Under the pieces are notes generated by a model. That model saw only the letters and a program-made list of their open reading frames with translations, made no database searches and had not been told where the DNA came from. Shown in pieces: positions 34,826 through 46,470 of a stretch of DNA of 64,000 bases (the stretch's first letter is position 1; each line of letters begins with the position of its first letter). Both the position numbers and the translations under genes were made by a program. This DNA is from Antilocapra americana (lineage: Eukaryota > Chordata > Mammalia > Artiodactyla > Antilocapridae): NCBI GenBank assembly GCA_007570785.1, contig ML664152.1, positions 1,736,911 through 1,800,910 on the forward strand. The letters run 5' to 3'.

Positions 34826-34945
34826 AGTGGAAGAGAGGGAGACAGACAGAGACCCAGAGGGAGAAAGACACACAGAGAGAGACACACATAGAGAGGAGAG
34901 GAACAGAGAGAAGAGTAGAGAGACAGCGAGAGGGCCAGAGACCAG
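34826..34945 (+). repeat. Purine-rich (GA)n microsatellite
   Basis: GAGAGGGAGACAGACAGAG and similar units for about 120 bases. Low-complexity charged or Ser/Leu-rich frames through it are repeat effects. Confidence 0.9.
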
Positions 34946-37244
34946 GCGGGAACAGAGTGCACTGTAGCCCAGCGCCCCAGCAACAGCCGCCACTGCCTCT
35001 CCTGCTCACAGGCCCAGGGCGAGTGACGCTGACCCGAACTGTGGGCAGCATCGGCACCGCCACCCAGAGCGGGAGCGACTCCACCCTGGGCACAGGGTAG
35101 TGTCCGGCGACCGGAATGGCAGGTGCCGCAGATGGGGGGGACAGGCATTCTGAGCCCGCTCCGTCCTCAGCCCCTGCTCCCTTCAGGACAAACCAGCGAG
35201 GCCAATGGGTGAGCAGAGGAGGTGTCTCTGCCAAGAGGGGCCCAAAGGCACGCTGGCCTAGAGTGGAGCCTCACGCCCCATCACAGCCAGCAAACAATAG
35301 GACCCAGAGCAGCAGGCGAGGGGGACCTGCCCCAGAGGATGCCCGCCTGCCCCTAGTCTGCAGCGGCTACCCACAGGCACCAGGAAACCCCCAAGGAAGG
35401 CCCTGCCAACCCCCCAAGAAGCCCGGACTGGATCACATACTGAACAACTGGGGAAAACAAAATGCTCTCCAGAATGAAACGCACAAGCCACTATGGAAGG
35501 CAGAGTGACAGGAAGAATTAACATGAAGAGCAAGACTCAGGAAGCTTCCTGTAACTGAAAGAAAGAACAAGGCTCTGAGACCCGCACAGACCCGAGTGGA
35601 CAAGCAGATATGCTGGGGCAGCAGCCCTGGCAGGCAGTGAGGGATCCACCATTCACCGCAAGGTCTAAAAATACCAGTAATGCGGAAACTGCCCTGAGGA
35701 TGCATGTCCCTGAGTGACAACAGCGCCAGCTTCCACCGTCACGCCCCTATGTTACATAAACCTGGGACAGCCATCAACCTCTTGGAGCCGATTCATGTGT
35801 CAAACTAACACATTCTCAGAAGCTCTTAATTAAAGCCCAAACAAATGTGATCTCTGTATTTCTTAAGTAATGTTATAATCTTAAAAGCCGTAAGTAAGGT
35901 TACGGATCAAATACTGAAAATTAATATATCCTGTTATCCATTGCAGGAAGATGAGCTGTCTAGACAGAAAAAACCTTTCATCATTTTTGATACAAAGTTC
36001 TCAAATCTGTCTCCCTGCTCTTAAGTAAGATGAACTAAATATAAGTTTTTAACCAGAAAATGGTCTTTGGTGAGGGATCAGAGAGGAGAAGGGAGCAGGC
36101 CCCTAGAAGGAGGGAATAGGCAGCTGGTTAGGGGGGTGGGGGACCAGCCCAGTCCCTCCAGATGAATAAATGAAGCTATTAAAGACTATGAGCTTAGACC
36201 TCAGAGAGCCCGGCATCAGGAGGGGTGGCGAGACCCCCACCAGCAAGAGACATGGGCAGTAGCCCTTCCACGGTGAGGAAAGCCAAGGGGCCCAGAGCGG
36301 CACCTGGGGCCCAGCAGCCAGGCGCAGTAGCATCTCAGGAGGAGGAGGTGAGGCAGAGCAGAGGGAGGGTGGAGACAAGGCAGGCAGCCCAAGAGCCTCC
36401 CAGACCCTCAGAGGAGGGAAGAAGCCACACTTCCCGACTCTCCTCGCGGCCGCCACGACCTTGGCCAGAAGCCTCTTGAGGACATCGGTCATAGGCATTA
36501 AAATCTAGGGGCCAACTTCTCTTACAAACAGAGACACAAAAACCATAACGAAGATACAAGCGAATTCAAACCCCAGCACATGCGACATGTCACAGCCAGC
36601 TCCTTGTGTTCATACCAAGAGGGTACGGCGGGCTGGATCTGAAAACAAATCAGTACCCACATCACCAGCAACAAGACTCCCCAGTGACCCAACTGGTGTT
36701 CTCCCGACTGCGCACTAGTGTGGTGAGCCTGATGCTCTTCCCCAAAACCATCCTCTGCTGTGGAAAAGAACTGAAAACAGGGCAAGGAGAAATAAAGAAG
36801 CCAAGAGGATGAAAGTCAGGTCCTTGCTAATCATAAAAATGAAAAGCAAGCACACAGAAGTCCCCCAAGCCCGATCTTCCTTTGGGAGGAGGAGGGAGCG
36901 GGGCTCAGCGTCCTCAGAAGACCCTGGGTCGTCCATCAGGAAGCTGTGAGAGAGCCTCAGGTTGAGGCAGGAGGGGGCAGTGGCCTGTGGGGCCTCTGTC
37001 CTCTGTTTCCATGCATGATGCCCCCGCCCGGTAGGTTCCACACCTGATCTAGAGGAGGGGTGCACTGAGGGGTCCTCAGGTCTGTGGAAACATAAAATTA
37101 GACACACAGTGGTGTGTGTGTCCAGATATGCCTTCCCAGGACAGATGACCAGAGCGTCAGTCAGATGCCCCGAGACCCTCTGGCCTGCACCCTGCTTCAG
37201 GCACGTCTAAACACAGGCTGTGGCTGACCTCAAACCCAGTCTCC
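34946..37244. other. GC-rich unassigned sequence
   Basis: About 2.3 kb. AT-rich only at 35760-36060. CpG-containing spots near 35030 and 36440. No gene or repeat recognised. Confidence 0.35.
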
Positions 37245-37580
37245 ATTTTTTGCTTTTTGATGATTTTCAGCCTTTCTTCTGTTTATTAGTTCTTTTATCT
37301 GGGGTCTTCGTTGCTGCACACGGGCTCTCTTTAGCTGCAGCAAGCAGGAGCTACTCTTCCTTGCCCTGCGTGTACTTCTTGCTGTGGTGGCGCCTCTCGT
37401 GGAGCAATAGGCTGTAGGCGTGCGGGCTTCGCGGGCTTCCGTAGTTATGGCATGTAGGCGAGTTTGGGGCATGGGCTTAGTTGCTCTGGGGCATGTGGGG
37501 TCTTCCCAGAGAAGGAATCAAATCTGTGTCCCTGGCACTGGCAGGCAGATTCTTATCCACTGGACCACCAGGGAAGCCCC
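37245..37580 (-). mobile_element. Full-length CHR-2 type SINE
   Basis: Minus-strand copy with its pyrimidine-rich 3' tail at 37245 and tRNA head ending at about 37580 (GGACCACCAGGGAAGCCCC). The internal CHR order, GGGTCTTCGTTGCTGCACAC, GGGCTTCGCGGGCTTCCG and GGGGCATGTGGGGTCTTCCC, is preserved. It is longer than the Bov-tA copies. Confidence 0.88.
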
Positions 37581-38340
37581 TATTCCTCTCTTTGGCACTT
37601 AACCAACAAGATGTTACAGCCTTTCTTTTATTGATATAACTATCAATCGATGGTAACCTATAAAGTGAATTACTAAGGAGAACTGAAAGTTGTAATTCAT
37701 AACCCAAACCTGGGGTGTTTGGGTTTGCGGAGGGCCACGTACCCCTGCAAACAGTTCTTTATCAATGATGGCCTTAATTTATCATGGACTTCAAAGGCTA
37801 CTATTGTTTTCTATCATTATAACATCAGCTTTGCTTTATCATTCCATATTAGTTTAATATGGGCTATCTGGGTACACAGGAAGGAAATTTGGTCAGTTTT
37901 CCTGGACCGTAATTTTCCAATAACTAAACTTATCAGTATCATAAATGATCTCCAACTTTATGGCAAAACAGGTGTATAGAGCCCCTCTGAATTGTGATCC
38001 GGTAGAGACATTTATCAGGAAACCATGTGCTGACTCTGAGTCTATGAAATTTAACTAATTTGCAACACACTATCTAGGTAAATGTAACAATATTACCCAG
38101 CTATTTTTAAGTTTATGGGACAGACTTACATAATACAAAATGACAAGTATATGCTTCTGACAAATTTACTAGAACTGACTCATTTAATTTCTTCCCAATT
38201 CTCTGATAATGTTGGGCAGTTCTTCCAGTGGAAACAAAGAATCCCGATTGTTGGAAATGTTCAAGTGAACATCTTGAACATCACTGCTATTCACAGTGCT
38301 AAAAAGGCTTTTAATTGAAAACAGTGATAAAGTCCACACC
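37581..38340. other. AT-rich island
   Basis: From about 37590 to 38340 composition drops to clearly AT-rich within GC-rich surroundings. No repeat family or long coding frame is visible. It could be a relic repeat, a 3' UTR-like sequence or conserved noncoding DNA; nothing in the sequence decides. Confidence 0.4.
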
Positions 38341-38639
38341 TTCCTTCCTTCCTTCCCAAGGCCCTGTCAAAGGGTCAGAGAAGGTACATTCTGGAGGTGA
38401 ATGAGCTGAAATAGTGCTGAAAAGTCACCAAAGGGCCTCAGCAGTGGAGGAAGCTGGGATAGGCAGTCATGGCAGAAGGCAGGTGGACCCAGGCTGACTC
38501 ATGTGAGTGGAAGGAGCCGTGTGCAGGACGGCAGGGCAGGGGTTCCAAGAGCAAGGAGCCAAGAGCAGGACTTGAGAATGACTGTCAAAAGACAGGCTGA
38601 GAGCCTGAAGGGGGTCCAAGTACGGGACTGGAGGAGAAG

Positions 38640-39075
38640 CAGGGCGGAGCAAAGGGCAGTCCTAAGTCAGCCAAGCAGCACTCAAGGCAGCACAGGGACA
38701 CGACGGGAGAGCAAGAGATCTACTTGCAGAAGAACGCGCATCGCCGTCGACTCCCATCAGCGACGCCAGACCCTGGACGATACTAGAGAATACTTGCCAA
38801 GTTCCAAAGGAAAGTGACATGAACCCAGAATTCTGGACCCAGCCAATTATCAATTGAGTTCAGGAACCAAAAAACCACATGTTTGAAGACTGTGTACAGG
38901 AACCCAGGAGGTCTCTCAGCTGTGCATTCCATAAGGAAGTGCATGAAGGAGTTGCACCAGCAAAAGAGAAACGGAATCTCAGAAATGAACATCATGGGGT
39001 ATGAGGACCCGCAGCAGCTGGAGCAGCCAGAGGTAGTATGGAAGCCCCACAGGAAGGCAGGAGGTGCCATCTGAA
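38640..39075 (+). mobile_element. Probable old LINE-1 remnant
   Basis: AAGTTCCAAAGGAAAGTGAC, then CCAGAATTCTGGACCCAGCC, then AATTATCAATTGAGTTCAGG and a later AAGGAAGTGCATGAAGGAGT follow a word order I associate with an untranslated part of old mammalian LINE-1s. Edges uncertain. Confidence 0.4.
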
Positions 39076-39832
39076 TGTCCTCTTTGCTGGGCAGGAGCAC
39101 TGTGATTCTGAATTGCATTTTCTGCTACTTGGCTCTGCAGTGAAATACATTTATATGATCATAGTACTATACACGCTGCTTTCCTTCTGCTAACATTCCT
39201 GGACTAACCCTGTAGAAAAAGCACAGAAAGCCTAAAATAATGGTAGATGAGAAACAGACTACAAATGTTTAGAGCTTAGTCAATATAAATCTAAAAATGT
39301 AACTCGTAAAAGTCAAGCACTGGAGAGGCGCTGCTTGCTGGCTCCACGCATGAACAGAAGTGAGACTAAGTCATGACAGTCAGGACCAGAAGGATGGGGA
39401 AGCAGAGGAGCTGCACACCATCAACCGCTCACCGCGGGGAGCACAGAGGGCGGAAGGGGACGGGGAACTTTGTTCCTACCGCATGCTCACAGCACTTTTA
39501 AACAGTTCAACTGCAAGGGCAGCCTCACCCATCAGGGTATATTGAACGACTGCAGGGCATCTGCAGGACAGAAGGACAAGCCCGATAACAAGGTTTTGAG
39601 CATGGTATTAGTTACATAAAATCAGAAGGCTTCTGAAACTATTTTTAACTGTGGAAGCAAACAGATAATAGATAAAATGTGTCAGTCCTAACAAGAGGGA
39701 GGTCCCCATGCACTAACATGCCCCCAAGGTAATGGAAAAGGTGTGTTACAACTGTGCAGAGAGTAAGCCAGGATCTAATGGAGAAAGCCCACAGATCCAT
39801 CACGCACGTGTATACACGTGCTACATGATGTG
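39076..39832. other. Unassigned sequence
   Basis: Mixed composition. No gene or repeat recognised. Confidence 0.35.
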
Positions 39833-39955
39833 TACACAGACCTCAGGAATCCCAAGGACACAACAGGAGTCCCATATGTACCATAGAAGTGCCACACAGA
39901 CAACAGAAACCTCACACATGTCACAGGAAGCCTACAGACGACAGACCCACATCCA
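39833..39955 (+). repeat. Degenerate 20-bp tandem array, six units
   Basis: After a first unit (39833-39854), four successive units are exactly 20 bases (39855-39874, 39875-39894, 39895-39914, 39915-39934) and the sixth is 21. They share a loose CACA(N)4CACAGGAAKCCCA pattern, so only the register is well kept. Sequence before 39833 may hold two more faded units. Confidence 0.65.
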
Positions 39956-42900
39956 GCACAGAAGGAAGTCAGGGCTACAAGCACGTTTCTCCTGCGTGTA
40001 CACTCACACACTCAATGCCCTACAAGCCAGCCGGGAGAGTGCACAGACATCACAGGAAGATGCTGGAGTGTTTGGCGACGGCCTCCCTGGAAACAGGCGG
40101 GCGGCGGGCACAGCGTCCTGGAGGAGAGCGAGGCCAGGGCGGTGCCCAGGGCTGCCCCTCTCTGCTGCGCCACCGTCCTCAGAGGAAGAAACCCCAGGTG
40201 TACAACAGTGCCGCCCACTCCACATGGGACCTGCCGCAAAGCTCTTACTAAATGACACTGTACAGCGAAAACTAAATATAAACCATTTTCCCAGTCACTG
40301 CTGCTAATCTGTAGCACGTGTTGCTCCAACAACATGAGAGACCCACAGAAATACGCAGAGGAAGAGCAGTCTCTCGACTGTGTTCAGGGAAAAATAAAAC
40401 ATGTCCAATTGAAAGAAGACTCAGAGGACATAGACAAACGCTATCAGCACAACTGCTGTCAGGCAGAGGGATCACTGCACCTCCACTGCACCTCCTTCCC
40501 CCTAGTCTGCATCCCTGCAGAGTACGCAGTTCACAACAATATTTTGTTTCTGAATAAAACATACATCTTACTCAAACTCAGCAGTGTGAGGGGTGCTCTG
40601 CAGAGACCGCAGGTGAGGCAAAGGGCACACATGGTGGGACAGCGGGGCCAGAGGGCACAGACCCTGTCCTGCCAGCCCCACCTGGACAAGATGGCTCCCA
40701 GACTGACCCTGCTTGTAAGGCAAACCTGCTCAGAGGAGGACCAGGGGGACCCACCAACCAGCATCCCTGGAAGCACTCACCACCCCCGCCCCGTCATCTG
40801 CCCCGATGAGCGAGCCAGGTCTCCATGGTGGAAGCGCAGCACACGGGCCCCGTGTGGTGGCAACCAAGGAAAGGTCGTTGAGCCAACAGACGGCTGTCTC
40901 CCCAGCTTCTGCCTGTGCAGAAGATGACAAAGCAAGCTCCCTTCTGGACAAGTCCATGATCCGAACACTAAGTTAGGGGGATGACCTCGCCCCGCAGTTC
41001 AGGGGAGGAGGCCCGGCTCCAGGTCCACCCGCGACCCCGCGTGTTACACAACAGCACGCAGACCCCACAAAGGCATTCAGAGCAAATGAGTCACCCTCAC
41101 TTTCCAGACAACCTTGACGACCTCTGCAAGAATCCTCAGGTTTCACCAACACAAGTAAAGATAGACATCTCAGCTCTTAAACACGTGAAGTTCAAAACCC
41201 AAGATTTCAGGAGAAGGGGGAGGGTGCTGAAGCCAGAGGCGCGCACGACCAGGAGATCTCCCCTCATCACAGCAGGACTGAAAGGAGAACTCTGGAGAGG
41301 GCACCGGCCAGGGAAATGGTGCCACGGCCTTCTGAGCTCCGTGCGCCTAGGGAACCCTGCCTCCTGCGCGGGGCGGGCCTGGGGCATGGAGGTGGGGAGG
41401 CCGTGGGCTGGCAGGGCTCCGTCTCAGTGCTCGGCATCCTGCTCTGTGACAGCCCCCAGGGCTGCGTGTCTGCTCTGTGCACGTTCCATGCATGTGATGC
41501 CCCTCAGCAACAGTTCAAACACGAGTTGTTTTAAGTCACTGCTGAGTCAGAACAGGTGAGAGAGTAAGTACACAAGGGTTCCTGAGAGAGTCAAGCATCC
41601 TCAGCCCACAGGAGGGCCTCCACAGAGGAACCAGTCCTCGCAGGGCCCACGGGCGTCCTCTCAGAAGGACCAAACGGGACAGAGAGGAGTCTGTGTAACA
41701 CCTTCCATGAGATTCAAGGTGTGTGCTTGTTACTCTTAGCAATGGCCAAAGATTCATCACCTGTTCAAAACAAAATGAATCCTACTGGGAGCTAACTAGA
41801 AAGGTCAAAGGTGCTCTAAATGCTAGCAAGTCCTCGACTGTGAGCATCTCCAAAGGGACCGAGGCTTAAACGTATCAGGCTGACCCCTCCCATGGCTACC
41901 AGTGAGGGTTTCACTGTCTGAGGAATTAAAATACATTCCTGCCAGGGACTATTATTTAGTTTAATTCCTGTAGGAAAACATAAATAAAAACCAAACAGTA
42001 AGCAGATCCTCCACACACTTGCCTCATATGGCTCTCTGACAAAGCGGCCCTCATGAGTGGCCACCCCACGACCCTCTGCCCTGGGAATCTGCCAGACTGC
42101 CTGGAAAACACAACCACTGCTTGGGACGGGTCTGTGCTGTTCTCCAACTTGCTGAGAAAGAATCAACAATTACTTTATAGAGTAAATGGATTAACATTTT
42201 AAAGTGTGCTTCATGAACAGAAAATGAACGTGCTACCCTGAGGTTAATCCCACCACTTTCGGAGCATCTAGTGTTGAAAGTGGCTTCTTGTCAAGGCACA
42301 AAATTATGCAGAGAAAAGAATCACACATTTTCTCCTCAAACTCTGGAAGTGAAAAGGCCAAGTAAAAATAAATACAAAGCAAACTGACTAATCTGGGCTT
42401 CTCTCCTCCCTGCGCTGGCTAATAGAGCAGAAAGCTAAAGTTAGAAAGCAAAGCGGTCTGAGCTTTCTGGAGAAAGGCTGAAGATATAAATACATGCTCA
42501 CATCTGACTCGGGGCTGAGTCGTGACTGCGGAGCAGCCCTGCGACCGACCCGCACGTTTCCATGAGCAGCCGAAGAGGAAACTCCTCACCTCGCGGCTGG
42601 CGAGCAGCTATGTGCCAGGAATGATCTGCTTGTGGCAGGACCCCAAAGGGAACTTCAGGAGTAGATTAACTATGTTTGCTGACAATCAGATCAAACTGGC
42701 TTTTCTATCATTTCAGCTGAAAGCACACTAAGAGCCACTGCAAACGCTGGTTAAACAGCAAACCTGGAGACAAGCAAAAGGCACACCAGGATTCAAATAC
42801 TGAGGCGCCCAGCCACTCTTCAACAAGCAAGGGGCCCAGTGCCCTAGAGGCCAGGTGCTGGGAGGGTGCTGAGAAGGAGTGCACAGCGGCCCCAGAGGGA

Positions 42901-45104
42901 GGGCCACGGAGGGGCACCACTGGCCACAAGAGCACTCACACACAGAAATGGGCGCCTGACAAGCCAGCAGTGCCACAGCCTCACGTGTGAGCCCACAGAG
43001 ACAGACATGCGTCGGTATGGGCATGGCTGTGCAGGGACTCACATGGGAGCCCAGAGCCACGCCCCCAGGCAGCTGCTTGGTCCCCTTCTGCTCCCTTATC
43101 TGTGAAGAGAGCAGAGAGGCCGGGCCCCGTGTCCCCTTGGCCACTGACACGCCAGGGGTCTTGGCTCCAAGGCACACCCACCCATGCGCCCACGTGTGGG
43201 AGAGGGTGACAGGCCTCAGATGGTCACTGCAGTCCTCTCTGGGTGGCAAGATGACGTCTTTGCTTTCTTCTGCTCCTCTCTGCAGTCTGAATTTTCTACA
43301 CAAAAGAGAAAAAGCTCCAGCAGTGAGAGGGGCAAGCCCCACAGGAGAGGAGGCGGCTGAGCCCTGCCTGCCACTGTGCCTGGGACCTGCAGCTGGGCTC
43401 TGGGCTGGGCTCTGTGCCCCACACCACTGTCCCCTGTCCCCCCTCAGGCCCTTGGCATCCATTGCACCTGAGCAGACCAACTTCTGTTTCTATTTAAACG
43501 CAAACCAGCACAGCAGGCAGTGCTGCTGGCAGGGTCCCTGCTAGTCTTAGAGTCTTACGGCCACTCAGGAGGCAGCTCCTGGGCCTCACTCCCAGGCCCT
43601 CCTCTGGTGAGGCAACTCTCCTCCCCTCCAGACGGTCCCAAGATGAAACAAAGCTTCAAGGCCTGGCACGCAGAGTAGGAAGATGCCAGGGATGGGAGCT
43701 TCCAATGAGATGGGTGATGCCTGAGCAGCCTGTAAAGGACAGGCTGCCCGCTGTGGCAGGCGGGGGGAGTGAGGGACAGAGGGGAATGCGCGCCTGCCAG
43801 ACCTCTCATCCACCCAAACGCTCACTGTCTCCTGCAAACAGAGTCCAGGCCGGGCTGCGGCCATAGCGGAGGACTGAGAGCAGAGAGCAAGCCTCCAGCT
43901 AGTCATCCTCGTTGGCCCCACCACGGGGCGGGCCTGTCACCCTCTCCCACTGCTGACCCTGGTGTGGCAGTAGGGGTTTGTCTCAAGGTGAGCCGCAAGG
44001 TGGATGCTGGAGCCAGCTGGGGCCAAAGTGGACCCCCAATGAAAAGCAGGCCTCAGCCCCACAGGTGGCCGGGAGGACGGACAACACTGCCCCCATGTTG
44101 TCACCCGCATGGAATGGGGGCACAACTCCCAGTCTGGAAGGGGCCTTGACCTGGCCCCCCCCACCCTGGGTGAATCCCCCCTACCACACACTCAAACTCA
44201 CACTCACTGGGCACAGGAGTGTCGGAAGCAGCCCTGAGGCTCCTCGGTCAGACCTTTTAGGCTGCATTCCCTGTATGCAAGGCTGTGGGCTCGTAGGTCC
44301 ACACTTGGGACACAAAATCAAAACAGTTTGGCCTTTCACCAGAGCCCAGGAGCAGAGAAGGCTGTCCAGTGTCCACAGAGGGTGTCAGTGGTGAGACAGC
44401 GGCCTGCGGGCCAGAATGGGAAGGCCCAGCACAACGCAGACTGCAGGCAGGCCTCTCCTCCCCCGTCTCATTTCTTCACATAAAGTCCCCGAGACAGACA
44501 CCAGCGGGGCGAGGCCAACACTCTCCACATTGATGGCATGGGGCTGTCTCGTCCCCAGAGACGAGGCTGGAGGGTGAGCCGGCTCGAGGACGGGTGAAGG
44601 GCACCCACATGGCCTGCACAGACGAGGCGTCACCCTTCCCCCTAAATCCACACATTGCAGACAACTTCCTGCCAAGCAGAGCATGAAATCCATGTGAGCA
44701 CAGAGCCACCAAGCAAAGGGCAGCAGAGCAGCAGCTCCTAAACTTCGGGTGTGGGGAGAGGGAAGGACAAACAGCCCGAGGGACCCATGCGACCCAGGAA
44801 GGGGCCCAGGAGCCCAGCAGCTCACACATACAGCTTCCCAAACACTCGTTCTATGCTCAGAACCTATGAACAAGGGAATCAAGGGCAGAGTTGTCACTTC
44901 CATCTAAAAGTCCATTTCAAGGCCAGTCGCAGGTCAGCTCAGAGTCAACCACTGTGAACTCAGCCTCTTGGTGGAGCCAAGAGGCTCCTTCATCCACTGA
45001 CCGTCATCTCCCACTAAGCACATACACAGTGACAGCTTTCCAAAGGGCTTTGGAATTTCTGCCAATCTGATGTGTGAGAAACAGTACCTCCAAGAAGCTG
45101 AAGG
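39956..45104. other. GC-rich unassigned sequence
   Basis: About 5 kb, the longest stretch without a named feature. Several frames exceed 100 codons (197 codons at 40334-40927 plus; 250 codons at 42728-43480 minus; 192 codons at 40981-41559 plus). None has a domain I know and composition is that of chance frames. 42120-42500 is AT-rich. CpG-containing patch about 40080-40160. Confidence 0.35.
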
Positions 45105-45265
45105 GTCATTTTTACATGTGTGTAAACACATGTGTGCATGCACACGTGGTGTGTGTGCATGTGTGGACATGCAGGCACGTCTGCATGGGCAGATATGCTT
45201 GAGCACATGTGCACAGGCCTGTGTGCATGTCTTGTGTGTGCATGCACGCAGTGCGCATGTGATAT
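45105..45265 (+). repeat. Interrupted TG/CA repeat
   Basis: Alternating TGTGTGCATG, CACACGTG and GTGTGCATGTGTG blocks for about 160 bases. Alternating purine-pyrimidine sequence of this kind favours Z-DNA. Confidence 0.85.
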
Positions 45266-45479
45266 GTTGCGTGGATGTTTCTCACAGCTGACCTTTCTGA
45301 CTTCTGACCTCATGCACGGTGCTACTGCTGCTGTTTGAGTCCTGGTCAGATGGAAGTTCTTCATTGCTGGAGTACTGTAATGTCATAAGATTTGCCCTCT
45401 CCTGGTTGACTCTCAGCTGAGTCATGCTTTAAAAGCCCTTCCCAGCACTGAGGTTATACTGGCAGGTGTTTCTAACACT

Positions 45480-46470
45480 AGAACAGTCTCCTTGGATCCA
45501 TTTGGCGCTTATCCTCGTACATGGTCTAAGGCATAAACCTAATGTTCTTTTACAAAATGGTGTCAGATTGTCCCAAAATCACCTATTGCAAGTTCATCCT
45601 GACCCAGCACTCTGAGATGCCACCTTCTCAGACGCGAAGGTTCTGCCTGTACCTGGGCTCCTTTCTGCACTTCTGGTCCGTGGGGCTGTCTATTACTCCT
45701 GTCTGTCCTGTGAGAGGCCGCCTTCTCAGACTCAAGGCTTCGGTCTGTACCTGGGCTCCTTCCTGCACTCTGGTCTGCGGGGCTGTCTGTTACCCGAGTC
45801 TGTCCTGTGAGGTGACACCTTCTCAGACGCAAGGCTTCACTGGGCTCCTTCCTGCACTTCCGGTCTGTGGGGCTGTCTGTTACCCGACTCTGTCCTGTGA
45901 GGCGATACCTTCTCAGATGTGAGGCTTCCGACTGTACCTGGGCTCCTTCCTGCACTTCCGGTCTGTGGGGCTGTCTGTTACTCGTGTCTGTCCTGCTCTG
46001 TCACCACCTTATCTTACTTAAAGGATGAGTTCATGTCTGGCAGGCTCTTCTCCTTGGCCCTTTCTCTTCTGAGTTTCTAGGTGGTCATACATGTTTTTCT
46101 GTTAATGACGCAATCAACATGTCCAGCCCCAGGGGAAAAAAAAACTGATGTAAAGAGACCTGCCATCTCACTGATGCTGCAACAACCAAACCAGGAAAAA
46201 GGCCTGTCCTTCCGTCTGCCAAAGGCTACCTTTGTGTCTTTCTGGAGAACTTTTAGAATGTTCTTCATCAGGTTTTGCACAATTTTTATTCCATTTACTC
46301 CTAAAGACTTTATTTTGTTATGGTAAAGGGGGCTGTCTTCTCCCCAATATCTTCTAATTGGTTAACTCTGTGAATGTGAAAGGCACTATGAACATCTGCA
46401 TATTAACTCTGTATTTCCACTACCTCGGCACATTGTTTCATTACCTGAGTTGCTCTCATCACTTATTCTC
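45480..46470 (-). mobile_element. Old LINE-1 ORF2, antisense, carrying an expanded minisatellite
   Basis: Left of the minisatellite, TACATGGTCTAAGGCATAAA, then TTTTACAAAATGGTGTCAGA follow the reverse of ORF2. Right of it, ATTTTTATTCCATTTACTCC, then CCTAAAGACTTTATTTTG continue in the same direction. The two arms imply one antisense LINE-1 with the tandem array at 45616-45996 between or within them. Heavily decayed. Confidence 0.6.
45616..45996 (+). repeat. About 97-bp minisatellite, four copies
   Basis: The word CCTTCTCAGA recurs at 45623, 45721, 45818 and 45908, giving spacings of 98, 97 and 90 (the third unit lacks a few bases in the CTGTACCTGGG part). Each unit also has GGGCTCCTTYCTGCACTTC, GGGGCTGTCTGTTAC and GTCTGTCCTGTGAG. 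Identity between units is high, so expansion is recent relative to the host LINE-1. Frames open on both strands across it are a repeat effect. Confidence 0.93.

Noticed and set aside
36103..36498. Minus-strand frame beginning M-P-M-T-D-V-L-K-R-L-L-A-K-V-V
   Set aside because: The N-terminus resembles a helix but it soon turns into Pro/Leu-rich chance sequence; no homologue known to me.
40334..40927. 197-codon plus-strand frame starting M-R-D-P-Q-K-Y
   Set aside because: The first 40 residues look protein-like, but composition changes abruptly afterwards and no family is recognised; no splice sites found.
42728..43480. 250-codon minus-strand open frame
   Set aside because: Long but Ser/Cys/Pro-rich with no known domain; overlapped by comparable frames on the other strand in GC-rich DNA, so chance is more likely.
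45407..45424. Paired AP-1-like half-sites (TGACTC...TGAGTCA)
   Set aside because: An isolated short palindrome with no promoter or gene nearby; expected by chance in 64 kb.
45563..45955. 130-codon frame with internal repeats as a repeat-protein gene
   Set aside because: It is the 97-bp minisatellite read in frame; both strands are open and unit lengths (98, 97, 90) are not codon-phased.
45616..45996. CRISPR-like array
   Set aside because: Units are directly adjacent near-identical copies with no spacers, in a mammalian genome.
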